Positions 38,907 to 48,547 of a stretch of 64,000 nucleotides of DNA are shown piece by piece. The first letter of the stretch is position 1. Every line of letters starts with the position of its first letter. A program made the translations under genes and the position numbers. Source of the stretch: Symbiodinium natans (taxonomy: Eukaryota; Sar; Dinophyceae; Suessiales; Symbiodiniaceae); assembly GCA_905221605.1 (NCBI GenBank), contig CAJNDS010000036.1, forward strand, positions 246,001-310,000, written 5' to 3'. The notes beneath the pieces were generated by a model. The model had not been told where the DNA came from and searched no databases. It saw nothing but the letters and a program-made list of their open reading frames with translations.

Positions 38907-39025
38907 TGTACTTGGAGGTTCATGGGTAGTTAACAGCGGGGTTATCAGCGGGGTAACTATAAATAAAACTGGCTATAGCCTTATGTAGGTTTACAACCCT
39001 ACTTAGAACTACCGGTGATTCTTCA
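38907..39025. mobile_element. TIR-C element
   Basis: GTACTTGGAGGTTCATGG at the left; the right end (GAACTACCGGTGATTCTTC) is diverged and overlaps the next exon. Another copy at about 39175-39262. Confidence 0.7.
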
Positions 39026-39101
39026 TGTAGGAGGTTTTTAGGAGTCACGGTAGAAGAAACGCTATCGTAGGTGCTTTGGATGTCCGCGCGATTCCAGGCA
39101 C
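39013..39101 (-). CDS. Exon reaching into a TIR-C end
   Basis: 89 nt, reads AWNRADIQSTYDSVSSTV then TPKNLLHEESP. Acceptor AGTACAG, donor ACCG|GTAGTTC within TIR-C. Its last codons derive from the element's terminal repeat. Confidence 0.6.
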
Positions 39102-39535
39102 CTGTACTTTGAAGGTTCAGGTTTAGGGTCTGTGGGGTTTAGGGTTTAGGGTTTGTGGGGTTTAGGGTTTAGGGGTAGCTATCCATGAAAAGGTCTTAAT
39201 CGGTTATAATTGTAGTGAACCTACTTATGACCCCACTTATCACTACCCATGGACCTCAATGTAGACTATATACTCGGGCCTTCAACGGGTTTCGGTGTAG
39301 TAGCTGTAGGACCCAAGTGTAAACACATGGACCCGTAGGCCCCTAATTTAAATCTAAACCCTAAACCCTAAACCCTAAACCCTAAACCCTGAACCCTGAA
39401 CCCTGAACCCTGAACCCTAAACCCTAAACCCTAAAGAGGATCTGTTGACTGTCGTTCCGTCACACGAAGCCGCCCAAAATGCCAAGAAACAAAAACAGCG
39501 GATCCCTTGTCTTAAAGGCTCAATTGCAAGGACTC

Positions 39536-39872
39536 AGGGGCTGAACACCCTATATAAAACAAAAAAAGTTAATCTGTTACCCGGGGTCCATGTACGACAT
39601 TATTCATATTCTTGTATACTTGGGCCCAAGAGTCCCTGTGTAGGAGGTACTTTAAGGCCCAGGCATTCCCTATTTGGGAAAATGGACCCTTAGGGTTATA
39701 TCTAGTAAGATTCTATATACCCAGAGGTTCCGAAACCCCTTAAGTAAGGCATATACCCGAATCCATAATATCATCATCCTTAGAGAAACAAGTAGGTCTA
39801 TTCCTGAAAGAAAGGTTTCGGAAGAACTGGGTATAACCAAAAAGGCTAAAGGTTACCTACACAGTCCCGAAG
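39536..39872. mobile_element. TIR-I element with nested TIR-E
   Basis: TIR-I arms at the outside (GGCTGAACACCCTATATAAA and ACCAAAAAGGCTAAAGGT) enclose a TIR-E copy (about 39575-39692, CCATGTACGACATTATTC to AATGGACCCTTAGG). Confidence 0.55.
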
Positions 39873-40003
39873 ATGAAGGCCTACTGAGCGCCCCGCCCCT
39901 CCCCCTTTAAACCCTAAACCCTAAACCCTAAACCCTAAACCAAGAAAAACCTAAACCCTAAACCATAAACCTAAACCCTAAACCCTAAACCCTAAACCCT
40001 CAC

Positions 40004-40053
40004 CGTGGTGGATTTGTCGAAACGTGGTTGCGGAGTACGCGGCGCCGATCGTT
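40004..40053 (-). CDS. Small exon, basic
   Basis: 50 nt, reads NDRRRVLRNHVSTNPP. Acceptor GCTGGAG, donor ACG|GTGAGGG (good GT donor). The frame with AGERSAPRTPQPRF is an alternative. Confidence 0.55.
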
Positions 40054-40376
40054 CTCCAGCCGCCACCCCCCCATAACAGGGCTTTGAGATTCAGAGTTCG
40101 GGACCTTGGCCCTCATGAGGGTCTCCATGATAACCCTAAACCCTAAACCCTAAACCCTAAACCCTAAACCCTAAACTCAGCAAAAACCCTAGGCCCAAAA
40201 ACCTGACTGACCCCTACAAGCTCTTGACTGCCGCAATCCACATGGGGTTTCATGAAACATGTAGTCTCATAATTGCACGCCCGCAACTAGTCAAAATAAA
40301 AAAATCTGCCCTAAACCCCCAAACCTACACCCTACACCCTATATACACCCTACACCCTAAACACTAAACCCTCAAC

Positions 40377-40450
40377 CTTGTTCAGGCGGGGGTGGCGGAA
40401 ATCATGAGCCATGCGCAGAGCTTCGCGGGCTGTCGATTTACAGCGAAGCC
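40377..40450 (-). CDS. Exon, helical
   Basis: 74 nt, reads LRCKSTAREALRMAHDFR then HPRLNK. Acceptor GAGCTCAG, donor AAG|GTTGAGG. Confidence 0.7.
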
Positions 40451-40544
40451 CTGAGCTCGCAGCAGAAAAAAAAAAAACAAAACACATGGCGGAGTGGGAA
40501 GAAACTTTGGGTCCAGAGGTTCTAGGGTTTAGGGTTAGGGTTTG

Positions 40545-40632
40545 AGGTTTAGGGTTTAGGGTTTAGGGTTTAGGGTTTAGGGTTTAGGGTTTAGGGTTTA
40601 GGGTTTAGGGTTTAGGGTTTAGGGTTTAGGGT
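40545..40632 (+). repeat. Pure TTTAGGG array
   Basis: About 12 units, then an immediate inversion to CCCTAAA (40636-40658), making a small telomere-repeat palindrome. Followed by poly-C, poly-A and (CA)n at 40710-40772. Confidence 0.95.
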
Positions 40633-40736
40633 TCTTAAACCCTAAACCCTATCCCTAAACCATATGCCCAGGAGTGGCACCCTTTGCTTGCTTAAAGGGG
40701 CATATAAGAGAACCCAACCCCCCCCCCCCCCCCCAA

Positions 40737-40767
<31 letters not shown>

Positions 40768-41070
40768 CACACTCCGAACCCTAGGTCCATGGACAGCTTT
40801 GGGCTTAGGGGGCCTCGGGGCCGGGCATTTAGCGCCTTCTGACGTCGGGACTTAAAACAAATCAGGGACGGTTGTAGGGGTTCGGCTTAGGCCCTACAAC
40901 CTTCAATCTGCGTCCTAAAAGGTCTCGGGCCATCTAGAGGATTGAAAGCCTGACCCAGCCACCGTTCGGGGGTTTTGGGGGTTTGGGAATTGGAGGTTGG
41001 TGTGTAGGGGTTGGGGGTTTAGGCTGAGGGTTTCCTTGTGTTAGGGTTTAGGGTTTAGGGTTCAAGTTTC

Positions 41071-41099
41071 AGGGCCCTCCTCCTTGTCCGACTTGAAGC
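41071..41099 (-). CDS. Small exon, GA donor
   Basis: 29 nt, reads FKSDKEEGP. Acceptor TTCGCAG, donor CCT|GAAACTTG. Confidence 0.45.
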
Positions 41100-41179
41100 C
41101 TGCGAAATCCCATCTTCCCACTCCCGGACGCGAAGAGGGCGATTCGCGCGGCCGAGGGGTGTGGACCAGAAATCATGTT

Positions 41180-41398
41180 TTTTTGAGGATTATTTTGCTG
41201 TGCAGTGAGGTTGTGTACGTTCACGCTGTACACCCGGAGCTCCGAACCCCAAACTGCGTACCATGCCTGGCTATTCCTGCGGGGGTGGAGGGAGGGGGGG
41301 CCGCAGAGCCTGTTAAGGGACCCTCTGGCCGGTTGCCGGCAGACATCGTTGGTGATGATACCCTCCAAGGGGTTGAGACGTACCCCAAAGGTTGTACC
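41180..41398 (-). CDS. Long exon after a 55-bp TIR-C remnant
   Basis: Reads TTFGVRLNPLEGIITNDV, RQPARGSLNRLCGPPS and NSQAWYAVWGSELRVYSV. Acceptor ACCTTCAG is the end of a short TIR-C remnant (41402-41456). 3' end unresolved (donor candidates CGG|GTGTAC or AGC|GTGAAC). The plus frame is also open (LPADIVGDDTLQGVETY), so strand is provisional. Confidence 0.5.
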
Positions 41399-41599
41399 CT
41401 GAAGGTTCCCTCAACGTATTCCTACTATGGCCCTTACATTACCCAGGAATCTTGAAAAAGGGCTCAAAATATTTTTGTTTGGCCCTTTTAATTTATTACC
41501 TTAAGAATATGTACCGTAAACACTAAACCCTAAACCCTAAGACCTAAACCCTAAAACCCTGACTAGGGCATTCAAGCACCAAAACGTCTGTGCAGGTTG

Positions 41600-41752
41600 A
41601 CCCTGAGGGTCCATGTACCTAAATAGGGAGTACTTGGGCCTTGAAGTACCAAGTACATCCCAAAACCCTAAACCTTACTAAACCCTAAACCCTAAACCCT
41701 AAACCCTAAACCCAAGTGTATAATGTGGTACATGGACCCTTAGGTTGACATT
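41600..41752. mobile_element. TIR-E element with CCCTAAA insert
   Basis: GGGTCCATGTACCTAAATAG to GGTACATGGACCCTTAGG. A CCCTAAA array (about 41662-41714) replaces its middle. Copies at 43830-43945 and 61988-62090 lack the array. Confidence 0.75.
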
Positions 41753-41754
41753 AC

Positions 41755-41802
41755 CACGATCAGCTTCGGCCACTGTCGTCGATCTTCGTCGCGTGATCCT
41801 CC
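41755..41802 (-). CDS. Small exon
   Basis: 48 nt, 16 codons GGSRDEDRRQWPKLIV. Acceptor ACTGCAG, donor GTG|GTAATG. Confidence 0.6.
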
Positions 41803-41961
41803 CTGCAGTGGACGGCGGCTCGGAAGCGGTGCTAAGGGTTTAGGGTTTAGGGTTTAGGGTGACGGTATTCTATGCTTGGGCCCTGAAGCTACTGAGTGGG
41901 GACCCCTTGAAAGCCCAACTCTATACTAGGTAGGTATGTGGGCCCTTTGGGGTCTGAAGAC

Positions 41962-42029
41962 TTGATGCTGCCACCGCTGCGCCCAACGTTCGGAGATTTG
42001 ATCTGCTTCCATTTCGAGACGGGCAATGA
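41962..42029 (-). CDS. Exon, coiled-coil-like
   Basis: 68 nt, reads IARLEMEADQISERWAQR then WQHQ. Acceptor GGTTAG, donor CAA|GTCTTC. Third 68-nt exon of the same phase (2 nt, then 22 codons) after 339 and 2458. Confidence 0.7.
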
Positions 42030-42603
42030 CTAACCACCAAGGCTCTCTGGGATAGTAGGAGAAACAACCCTAAACCACATAAGCCCTACACCATGAACCT
42101 TGTGTGGGTCGAATTTGGGTTTGGTGTACCTTCAGAACGGTCCGAAGTCCTAAACGTGGGTCAGGGCACTACTGGACGTCCGAGAGACTGTCGATGAAAA
42201 ACGTTACCGCAAGAACCGGGTGTAGGGTGCGAATAACCTTCCTTTTTCACTCCCCATCCCTAAACCCTAAGCTCCATAGACCGAAACAAAACACTAAATA
42301 GCCTCAATCCTAGAAGCAACACCCAAACCTTGAAGCCGTAAACCCCCTACACCCTGAAAGATCCAACCCCTAAACCTCAAAAGATGCTAACCATAAGAAA
42401 TCTTTAAAGGGGTTCATACAGGCATCTGACCCGCCCCACCCCACTGAACCCGAAACCCTAAAACCCCAAACCCCAGGCCCTAAACCCTAAACCCTAACCC
42501 CTAAGCCCTAAACCCTAAACCCTAAACCCTAAACCCTAAGCCCTAAACCCTAAACCCTAAACCCTATAAACCCTAAACCCTTTCAACAGGGTCCACTGTG
42601 GAC

Positions 42604-42638
42604 CCCTTGGAAGGGCTTGGGGCGTAGGGCTCCAAAGA
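42604..42638 (-). CDS. Small exon
   Basis: 35 nt, reads SLEPYAPSPSK. Acceptor GCCGCAG, donor AAGGG|GTCCAC. Confidence 0.45.
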
Positions 42639-43000
42639 CTGCGGCTTGCGCAAGGGCTTATAGGGCCTACTGCGGTTTAGGGTTTAGGTTTTAGGGTTCA
42701 GGGTCCAGGGTTTAGGTTTAGGGTTTAGGTTTAGGGTTTAGGGCCTAGGGCCCACCGAAACCCCCCCCAAAACTCACAAGGAACCAGTGGGTTCTGGCTC
42801 AGGGTCTATCCCAAATCACTACGGCCTTGCTTTGGGGTGGCTTAGGGTTTATGAGTCTTATAGGGCTTGTAGGACTTATAGGACTTTATAGGGCTCATAG
42901 GGTTTTTTGGGGGTTCAATTATAGGCTTCAAGGCCCCCCTTCCCCAAACAAGAGGGTTAGGATGTTAGGGTTCTCGGGTTTAGGGTACAGGGTTTAGGTT

Positions 43001-43342
43001 GGGATGTTCCGCCGGATACTAACAGTGTCTCTCCTGCTGGGATTCACTACCCTGGGCGAGCGGAAAATGAAGCAGCACCTTGCACTTGGGCCCAAGTTTC
43101 ATGGCCAGTCGACAGCTGCTGACCCCCCTGGAGATGCTATGGGTGATCTTGGCGATTTTGCCCACGAAATCCTCGCTTTTGAAACACCAGCATAGTCTGG
43201 GGTTCACATGCGCGCTGTTCCAGACCAAGTGGATGAATCTGTGGTGCTTAGCAACCACATGGAAGGAGTTTCTGCCCTCGGCTTATGTTACCCCCCCTTA
43301 TAATCCCAATGAAGGACTGTTAGTCTAAGCGGGAACGTCCCA
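43001..43342. mobile_element. TIR-A element carrying a coding-like fragment
   Basis: Outer ends GGGATGTTCCGCCGGATACTA and TAGTCTAAGCGGGAACGTCC are TIR-A; inner TCCTTCATTGGGATTATAAG remains on the right. About 250 bp of coding-like sequence replaces the usual spacer. Confidence 0.8.
43040..43283 (-). CDS. Captured protein fragment
   Basis: The minus frame reads EGRNSFHVVAKHHRFIHL, VWNSAHVNPRLCWCFKSE, DFVGKIAKITHSISRGVS and RLAMKLGPKCKVLLHF. Trp, Cys and His rich, with an EDFVGK motif. It looks like part of a real domain, perhaps from another mobile element, but I cannot name it. Confidence 0.55.
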
Positions 43343-43378
43343 CCCTAAACCCTAAGCCCTCTCCAAAAAAGAACAGGA

Positions 43379-43444
43379 GGTTTAGGGTTTAGGGTTTAGG
43401 GTTTAGGGTTTAGGGTTTAGGGTTTAGGGTTTAGGGTTTAGGGT
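43379..43444 (+). repeat. TTTAGGG array
   Basis: About nine units directly left of the exon at 43449, the minority orientation for the left side of an exon. Confidence 0.95.
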
Positions 43445-43448
43445 TGAC

Positions 43449-43539
43449 CTGGGCGCCCGGCTGGACGGCCTCAGGGGAGACAGACTTATCGTCGCGCCGG
43501 CGGCCAAAAATGCCTGGGCTTTGTCGAGCACTTGACCCC
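43449..43539 (-). CDS. Exon
   Basis: 91 nt, reads GQVLDKAQAFLAAGATIS then LSPLRPSSRAP. Acceptor GGCTCAG, donor CCAG|GTCAACC. Confidence 0.7.
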
Positions 43540-43739
43540 CTGAGCCCTGTGCGGAGCTTACAGGGTTTTTGGGTTTAGGGTTTAGAGTGGTTTAGGGTTT
43601 AGGGTTTAGGGGTTAGGGTTTAGAGTGGTTGAGGCTTCCAGGGTTCACAGCTTGAAGGTTCATGGGCAGTTAGAAGTAGGCTCATGCATACCCTAAATCA
43701 CGCTATTACTATGTAGGTACCCTACTTATAACCCTGAAC

Positions 43740-43759
43740 TTGGGATGCCGTCGTTGCTC
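43740..43759 (-). CDS. 20-nt microexon between two elements
   Basis: EQRRHP plus two nt. The upstream TIR-G half (43760-43783) supplies the acceptor CAAATAG, and the downstream TIR-C (about 43661-43739) supplies the donor GTTCAGGG. The whole exon is what remains between two elements. Confidence 0.5.
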
Positions 43760-43959
43760 CTATTTGCTTAAGAACCCCCCCCCCCCCCCCCCCGCCCCCC
43801 AAAAAAAGAAGAGAGATAATAACCCTACACTGCCCTAAGGGTCCATGTTCCTAAATAGAGAATACCTGGGCCTTAAAGTACCTCATATAAAGGGACTTTT
43901 GGGCCCAAGTATACAATAATATGGTACATGGACCCTGAGGGTTATAAGGAAGACCATTT

Positions 43960-44456
43960 TGAGTTTCTCGGGGGCTTCCTAAGCAAACATTAGGTTACTA
44001 TCATTACTTCTACTAGTCGATTGCCCACCGTACTATCAATATGATGATGACTACTGTGAGCACTGTTACTCTTGTTTGTTTCTAGGGTTTCTGTTGTTTG
44101 CATTGCTACTATTCTAATTAGTACTGATACGTTTAATGTTAAGATTGTTTATGCTTTTGCTAGAGTTATCTAGTGACCATATTTTCTATACATGCTATGA
44201 AAACACTACGATTCTTACTACTCAATACATTTTTTGCATGTGTGATTGTTGTTGCCATTTTTGTTGATGTCATCATCCATATTTCTGCTTGACCCATTCT
44301 TGCCATAATGCAATCACAGTTGCTGTCATCCATGGACAGAAGGCACGCACCTACAGGAATACAGTACGGCCCGACGTGTAACAACCCTTGAACCTTCAAG
44401 TTGCTCTGCCCCAACTAAACCGTGAACCCTGAACCCTAAACCCTGTATTAATCAGT
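43960..44456. other. AT-richer, non-repetitive, no exon seen
   Basis: Unlike its surroundings this stretch has few telomere-like words. A minus frame (44166-44414) is open, reading SMDDSNCDCIMARMGQAE, but codon use is not convincing and no splice sites stand out. Confidence 0.4.
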
Positions 44457-44457
44457 A

Positions 44458-44458
<1 letters not shown>

Positions 44459-44533
<75 letters not shown>

Positions 44534-44565
44534 CTCCCCCCCCCCCCCCCGGCTCCCCCCCCCCT
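44459..44565. repeat. Long poly-C tract
   Basis: About 70 uninterrupted C, then two further runs separated by GGCT. Longest homopolymer in the window. Confidence 0.98.
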
Positions 44566-44579
44566 CCCCCACGCTTCCC

Positions 44580-44654
44580 CCGAGATCCGGGCCGGTGAGC
44601 CAGAAAGAGTCGTGCGCGCGTGGTGGCTGGTTCCGGCCTGAGCTTCGAGCGCAG
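44580..44654 (-). CDS. Exon, Arg/Pro-rich
   Basis: Reads LRSKLRPEPATTRARLFL then AHRPGS. Acceptor AGCCCAG. 3' end unclear; LRSKLR alone with donor CAG|GCCGG is possible. Confidence 0.5.
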
Positions 44655-45028
44655 CTGGGCTTTTGAGAGTTTCTTTCTTTGGGATGGGGGGGGGGGGGAG
44701 TTAGAGTGCTTCTGGGGTTTTAAGGGGCATTAAGACTTTTTGGGGGCTTTTCGGGGTCTAGGTGTTCTAGATAGCTTTAGGAGCGTTAGGGTTTGTAAGA
44801 AGTAAGAAGCAGGGTCTTTGGGGGTTTTGGGGGGGCCTTTAGGGTCTTTGGGGATTCTAATGAGCTTTGGAGGGGGCGGCTTTCGCAGGTTTTCGGTGGA
44901 TTTAAGGGTTCTTAAAGCTTGTAAGGATTTTAGGGGTTCCAGGGCTCTAGGGGTTTAGGGGGCTTTTAGGGCTTTGGGCAGTTGTCGGGGTCTTTAGTGG
45001 GGTTTTGCGGCGTGATGATGCCGATCGC

Positions 45029-45081
45029 CTTTCGAAAAGGAGCCCGCACGAGGCTAGATTCCGCTTGTGATTGCGCGTAGC
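45029..45081 (-). CDS. Exon
   Basis: 53 nt, reads ATRNHKRNLASCGLLFE. Acceptor GACCAG, donor AAAG|GCGATC (GC type). Confidence 0.55.
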
Positions 45082-45144
45082 CTGGTCCCAGGTTTGGAGC
45101 TTCGGGTTGAGGGCTTAGGGTTTAGGGGAAGGGCAAGGTGGTAC

Positions 45145-45278
45145 GCTGAAGGGCCTCGTACAAGCGGGCTCTGCCAACCCGATCGCATGCTTGGCTCATG
45201 TCTACGCTTATCAGCACATCTCCGGTGGAGTCCTGCACTGGATGCGTATCAACTCGGCAGTGTGTGACTACGGCCTTC
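45145..45278 (-). CDS. Non-LTR retrotransposon reverse transcriptase fragment
   Basis: 134 nt, reads KAVVTHCRVDTHPVQDST, then GDVLISVDMSQACDRVGR and ARLYEALQ. VLISVDMSQACDRV fits motif A of LINE-type reverse transcriptase (hydrophobic-x-D-x-S-x-A-x-D, first catalytic Asp), and the RLYEAL that follows is usual for such enzymes. Acceptor AAGCTAG, donor CAGC|GTACCAC. Only about 44 residues are present, so this is a fragment, either relic or an exon of a domesticated gene. No YADD motif was found nearby. Confidence 0.6.
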
Positions 45279-45678
45279 CTAGCTTCAAGACCGTGGGTTT
45301 TTTGGGGGCCTGAAGCGGATTGTTTTTAGGGCTGTTAGGGGGCTCTGGGGAGTGTAGGGGTCGTGTTCTCTGGGTCTAGGGGCTCCGGGGCTTGTAGGCA
45401 TTTAGGAGCTTAACAGTTTAGAGCCTTGAAAGGCTTAGAGAGCTCTTGAGGTGTGGGGAGCACCCTCAACCCTAAACCCCCAAACCCCAAAACCCCAAAC
45501 CCAGTGGCTGGGGTTTAGGCTTAGGGTAGTCTGCACGGTGCTTACCTCCCAGTTGAAGGTTAATGGGTAGTCCGAACCAGAGGTATGTGTACGTAGCCCA
45601 CGAACCCGTTTAGGTAAAAACCCTAGACCCTAGACCCTAAACCCTAAACCGTATAAACCCAAAACCCCAAACCGGGTC

Positions 45679-45744
45679 CCCGTGCGGGAGCCCGTAGGCA
45701 CGGTCGAGAAGAAACTTCCTCAGTCTGCGAACTTGGCTACGTTG
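45679..45744 (-). CDS. Exon, basic helical
   Basis: 66 nt, 22 codons: QRSQVRRLRKFLLDRAYG then LPHG. Acceptor GCTCTGAG, donor GGG|GACCC (GA type, provisional). Confidence 0.6.
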
Positions 45745-45774
45745 CTCAGAGCACGAAGCAAGGGCATGGTTTAG

Positions 45775-45880
45775 GTTTAGGGTTTAGGGTTTAGGGTTTA
45801 GGGTTTAGGGTTTAGGGTTTAGGGTTTAGGGTTTAGGGTTTAGGGTTTAGGGTTTAGGGTTTAGGGTTTAGGGTTTAGGG
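45775..45880 (+). repeat. Pure TTTAGGG array
   Basis: About 15 perfect units to the right of the preceding exon. A TIR-H copy follows (45898-45976). Confidence 0.95.
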
Positions 45881-46049
45881 CCCAAGACTAAAATAGAAAA
45901 AAGGGTGCCCTTTTAGGTTTGAAGGGGCTTATACGGGAACCGAAAAGTCGGAGTGAGAGCCTACTCTGGGTCCTAGGCAAGGGTGCTTTTTGGTGTTTAG
46001 AGGGTTGTAACACCCTACACCCTCAAGCCCACCGGGGATTCAAGCACAC

Positions 46050-46117
46050 CAGGAGAGTCGGCCACGACATAGGAGGAGGCTCCCCACTTCGATGACCAGA
46101 GCGCAGGTCAGAACATG
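46050..46117 (-). CDS. Exon, frame uncertain
   Basis: 68 nt. Two frames are open: HVLTCALVIEVGSLLLCR... and CSDLRSGHRSGEPPPMSW.... Acceptor ACTGGAG, donor CTG|GTGTGC. Confidence 0.45.
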
Positions 46118-46378
46118 CTCCAGTGGGCATTGGCCCCCCCACAAAGTGGACAGGTGAGTCAGTCAACACCCCCCAACGTTGAGGCCATGATGCGGCTTCC
46201 TGCAGGTTTCGGGCTGCTGTGCCGATTATCGGATGAGCTCTGCCCTAATGAAAAACACAGCGCCTGACACTTTATGCATTGCTTTGGGCCCTAAGCTCTA
46301 AGCTGCAGCTTTGGGGATTGGGGTTTGGGGTTTGGGGTTTGGGGTTTAGGGTTTAGGGTCTAGGGCGTTGAACCCTAC

Positions 46379-46423
46379 GCCTCCCAACACGAGACCACCG
46401 CCCGAAGACCAGAAATCAGAAAG
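46379..46423 (-). CDS. Small exon
   Basis: 45 nt, 15 codons LSDFWSSGGGLVLGG. Acceptor CCTGCAG, donor GGC|GTAGGG. Confidence 0.55.
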
Positions 46424-46549
46424 CTGCAGGCATCAGTAGGGTTTAGGGTTAGGGTTTAGGGTTCAGCCATGAACCTCAAGTACAGGGGCCTTAACCCTAA
46501 ACTCTAACTTTGGGGGTCTACGTAGGGCTTTTTACCTTGAACATCTGAC

Positions 46550-46652
46550 TAGTTGCTGAGCTCATACGACGCCCAAAGGTGTGCACTTTCAGTTCTATAG
46601 GAGATCACAGTATCCCCAAAAGTGTAAAGTGTACTCATTCAGCTAGTAAGTC
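46550..46652. mobile_element. TIR-P element copy 1
   Basis: GTTGCTGAGCTCATACG to ACTCATTCAGCTAGTAAG. A copy at 52187-52292 is about 80% identical along its length. Confidence 0.75.
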
Positions 46653-46992
46653 TGACTGAGCCCAGCTGAAATCCTGCACAACCCAGACCACCCAGAGGGT
46701 CGCCCGATGGAATCAAGGAAGTCCTAAACTTCTAAACCCTAAGCCCTAAACCCACGTATAAGTACCCATGAACTTCCGAGTAGGATCGGAGGTTAGAGGA
46801 GCCCTCTTGCCAAAGCCTGGAGTCTCGCCCTAAACCCTAAACCCCAACCCCAAACCTTAAACCCTAAATCCTGTCATCCCACCCGGGCTAAACTTACACC
46901 CTACATCCTAAACCGCAGGACCCGCGACCCGACGGCCCTAAACCCTTCATCCGAGTACGGGGGTTGGGGCACATATTCAGGGGCACAGAGGG

Positions 46993-47170
46993 TTGAAGGT
47001 TCATGGTGTAGCTCCAGTAGTAGGAGTAGAAGAAGAAACACTAGTATTATCATAATTATTACTATGATTTATGATTCATTATTATTTTTGTTATTCGTAT
47101 TCTTATTACTATTATAATTATTCGTACTATTGTACCTTGCTGTTTGGCGGGTAACGTACTACCCATGAAC
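46993..47170. mobile_element. TIR-C with AT-rich microsatellite interior
   Basis: TTGAAGGTTCATGGTG at the left; CTACCCATGAACCTTGAA at the right. The middle is ATT/AGT triplet-rich (47045-47135). The right end supplies the next exon's donor. Confidence 0.8.
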
Positions 47171-47202
47171 CTTGAAGTAAAAGTTGCGGGTGCCATCATC
47201 CC
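47171..47202 (-). CDS. Small exon with TIR-C donor
   Basis: 32 nt, reads GDDGTRNFYFK? no longer; the ten full codons are DDGTRNFYFK. Acceptor TTTCTTTTGCAG is a classic pyrimidine tract; donor AAG|GTTCATGG is the TIR-C terminus. One of the cleanest junctions. Confidence 0.75.
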
Positions 47203-47417
47203 CTGCAAAAGAAAGCCCGCAAACCTATACCCTAAGGGGCTTAGAAATTTGCATTCAGTGCTTATGGCCAGCGGCCTGAACCCCATGTGTTTCGGGCTTA
47301 CAGGGTTTATCATTAGGGTTTTACGAAAATGGAAAATAGGGGACCCCTAATATAGACCCTAAATCGCAGGATCCCCTTATAATAAGGACCCCAATAAGGT
47401 ACCGCCATATAGGGAAC

Positions 47418-47541
47418 TGTTGCAGAGATGTGAGCCGAGCCACCAGATGACCCGCGTTTCAAGGAGGCAGTAGAGTAGGAGTGTGAGTCCTGCACTGCTG
47501 GGGAAGGAGGGGGCGGGGCGGGTTTTAGCTCCACCACAGCT
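47418..47541 (-). CDS. Exon, Pro/Ser-rich linker
   Basis: 124 nt, reads AVVELKPAPPPPSPAVQD then SHSYSTASLKRGSSGG and SAHISAT. Acceptor GAGGCAG, donor ACA|GTTCCC. Likely disordered linker. A second frame is open. Confidence 0.6.
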
Positions 47542-47689
47542 CTGCCTCGTGCTTGGCCCTATACCCTATATAAACCCTAAACCCTAAACTCTGTATATAC
47601 CCTTAGGCTGTTCAGTCGAATACTTGTTTGCTTATTTGGGGTTCTAGGTTCCCTATTTTAGGTAAGCAGCCCAAAAAATATGTACTTTT

Positions 47690-47752
47690 CCTCGCAGGAT
47701 CACACTAATCCTTAGTCACCTGCACACCGCTTAGTGTTAACACTGCGAGGAC
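47690..47752. mobile_element. TIR-O element as a short intron piece
   Basis: CCTCGCAGGATCACACTAAT and TTAGTGTTAACACTGCGAGG are inverted. Only about 63 bp. Its right end gives the GTCCTCGC donor of the next exon. Confidence 0.7.
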
Positions 47753-47803
47753 TTTTGGGAATTCCGGGAAGCATTATGCGGGGTTGGACGGGGAGCTGGT
47801 TGC
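47753..47803 (-). CDS. Small exon with TIR-O donor
   Basis: 51 nt, reads NQLPVQPRIMLPGIPK. Acceptor TTCTCCAG, donor AAAA|GTCCTCGCAG (TIR-O terminus). Confidence 0.65.
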
Positions 47804-47830
47804 CTGGAGAACAAACCGATGCAGATTGTA

Positions 47831-47918
47831 CCTTGCCCTTATACTAACAGTCCTTAACAGGGATTATAAGGGGTACTATAGCCCCATTAAGGACGGTTAG
47901 TATAAGGGGAACATCCCA
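47831..47918. mobile_element. TIR-A element
   Basis: CCTTGCCCTTATACTAACAG and GGTTAGTATAAGGGGAACAT; 88 bp, well paired. Confidence 0.8.
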
Positions 47919-48049
47919 AAAAAATACCCCTAAACCCTGAACCCTAAACCGATGCAGGTTATCATCAAGAGTCCTACCATAGGTGGGGATTCCCTTTCGT
48001 TTTCGGCCTCAACCCCTAAACCCAAAACGTTAGGGTTTAACACACCCAA

Positions 48050-48158
48050 GCCCTGCTAGTTACTAATAACATTCCCTTATGGTCCCTTTATAAACACACT
48101 ATAATAACCTCCCCCAAAACCCGATTCTACTTATTAAGGCCCCCATATTACTTAGTTC
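48050..48158. mobile_element. TIR-D element, reverse orientation
   Basis: AGTTACTAATAACATTCCC to AACCTCCCCCAAAACCC and beyond, the inverse of the 2330 copy. Confidence 0.7.
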
Positions 48159-48320
48159 AGCTATCCTAAACCCTAAACCTAAACCCGAAACCCTGAACCC
48201 TGAACCCTGAACCCTGAACCCTGAACCCTAAACCCTAAACCCTAAACCCTACCTTTGTTTTTTTGGGGTGGGGGGGGGGGGGGGGGGGATTCGCAAGCAC
48301 ATAGTCGAAGACAAGCGGAC

Positions 48321-48370
48321 GCTCCGCCCGGCCTGTTCCACAGCCTCGCGGCTCGCCTTGGCGATGATGC
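48321..48370 (-). CDS. Small exon, helical
   Basis: 50 nt, reads IIAKASREAVEQAGRS. Acceptor CTCCGAG, donor AGC|GTCCGC. The frame stays open beyond. Confidence 0.6.
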
Positions 48371-48547
48371 CTCGGAGTGGAGGGGTTTAGGGTTTAGGGT
48401 TTAGCAGAGCGATATGATAGAGGGTTCATTTATTCGGGTAGCCTTAAACCCTAAACCCTGAACAATAACCCTTAACCCTAAAGCCTAAACGGTAAATGCT
48501 AAACCCTAAACCCTAACCCTAAACCCTAAACCCTAAAACACACAAAG

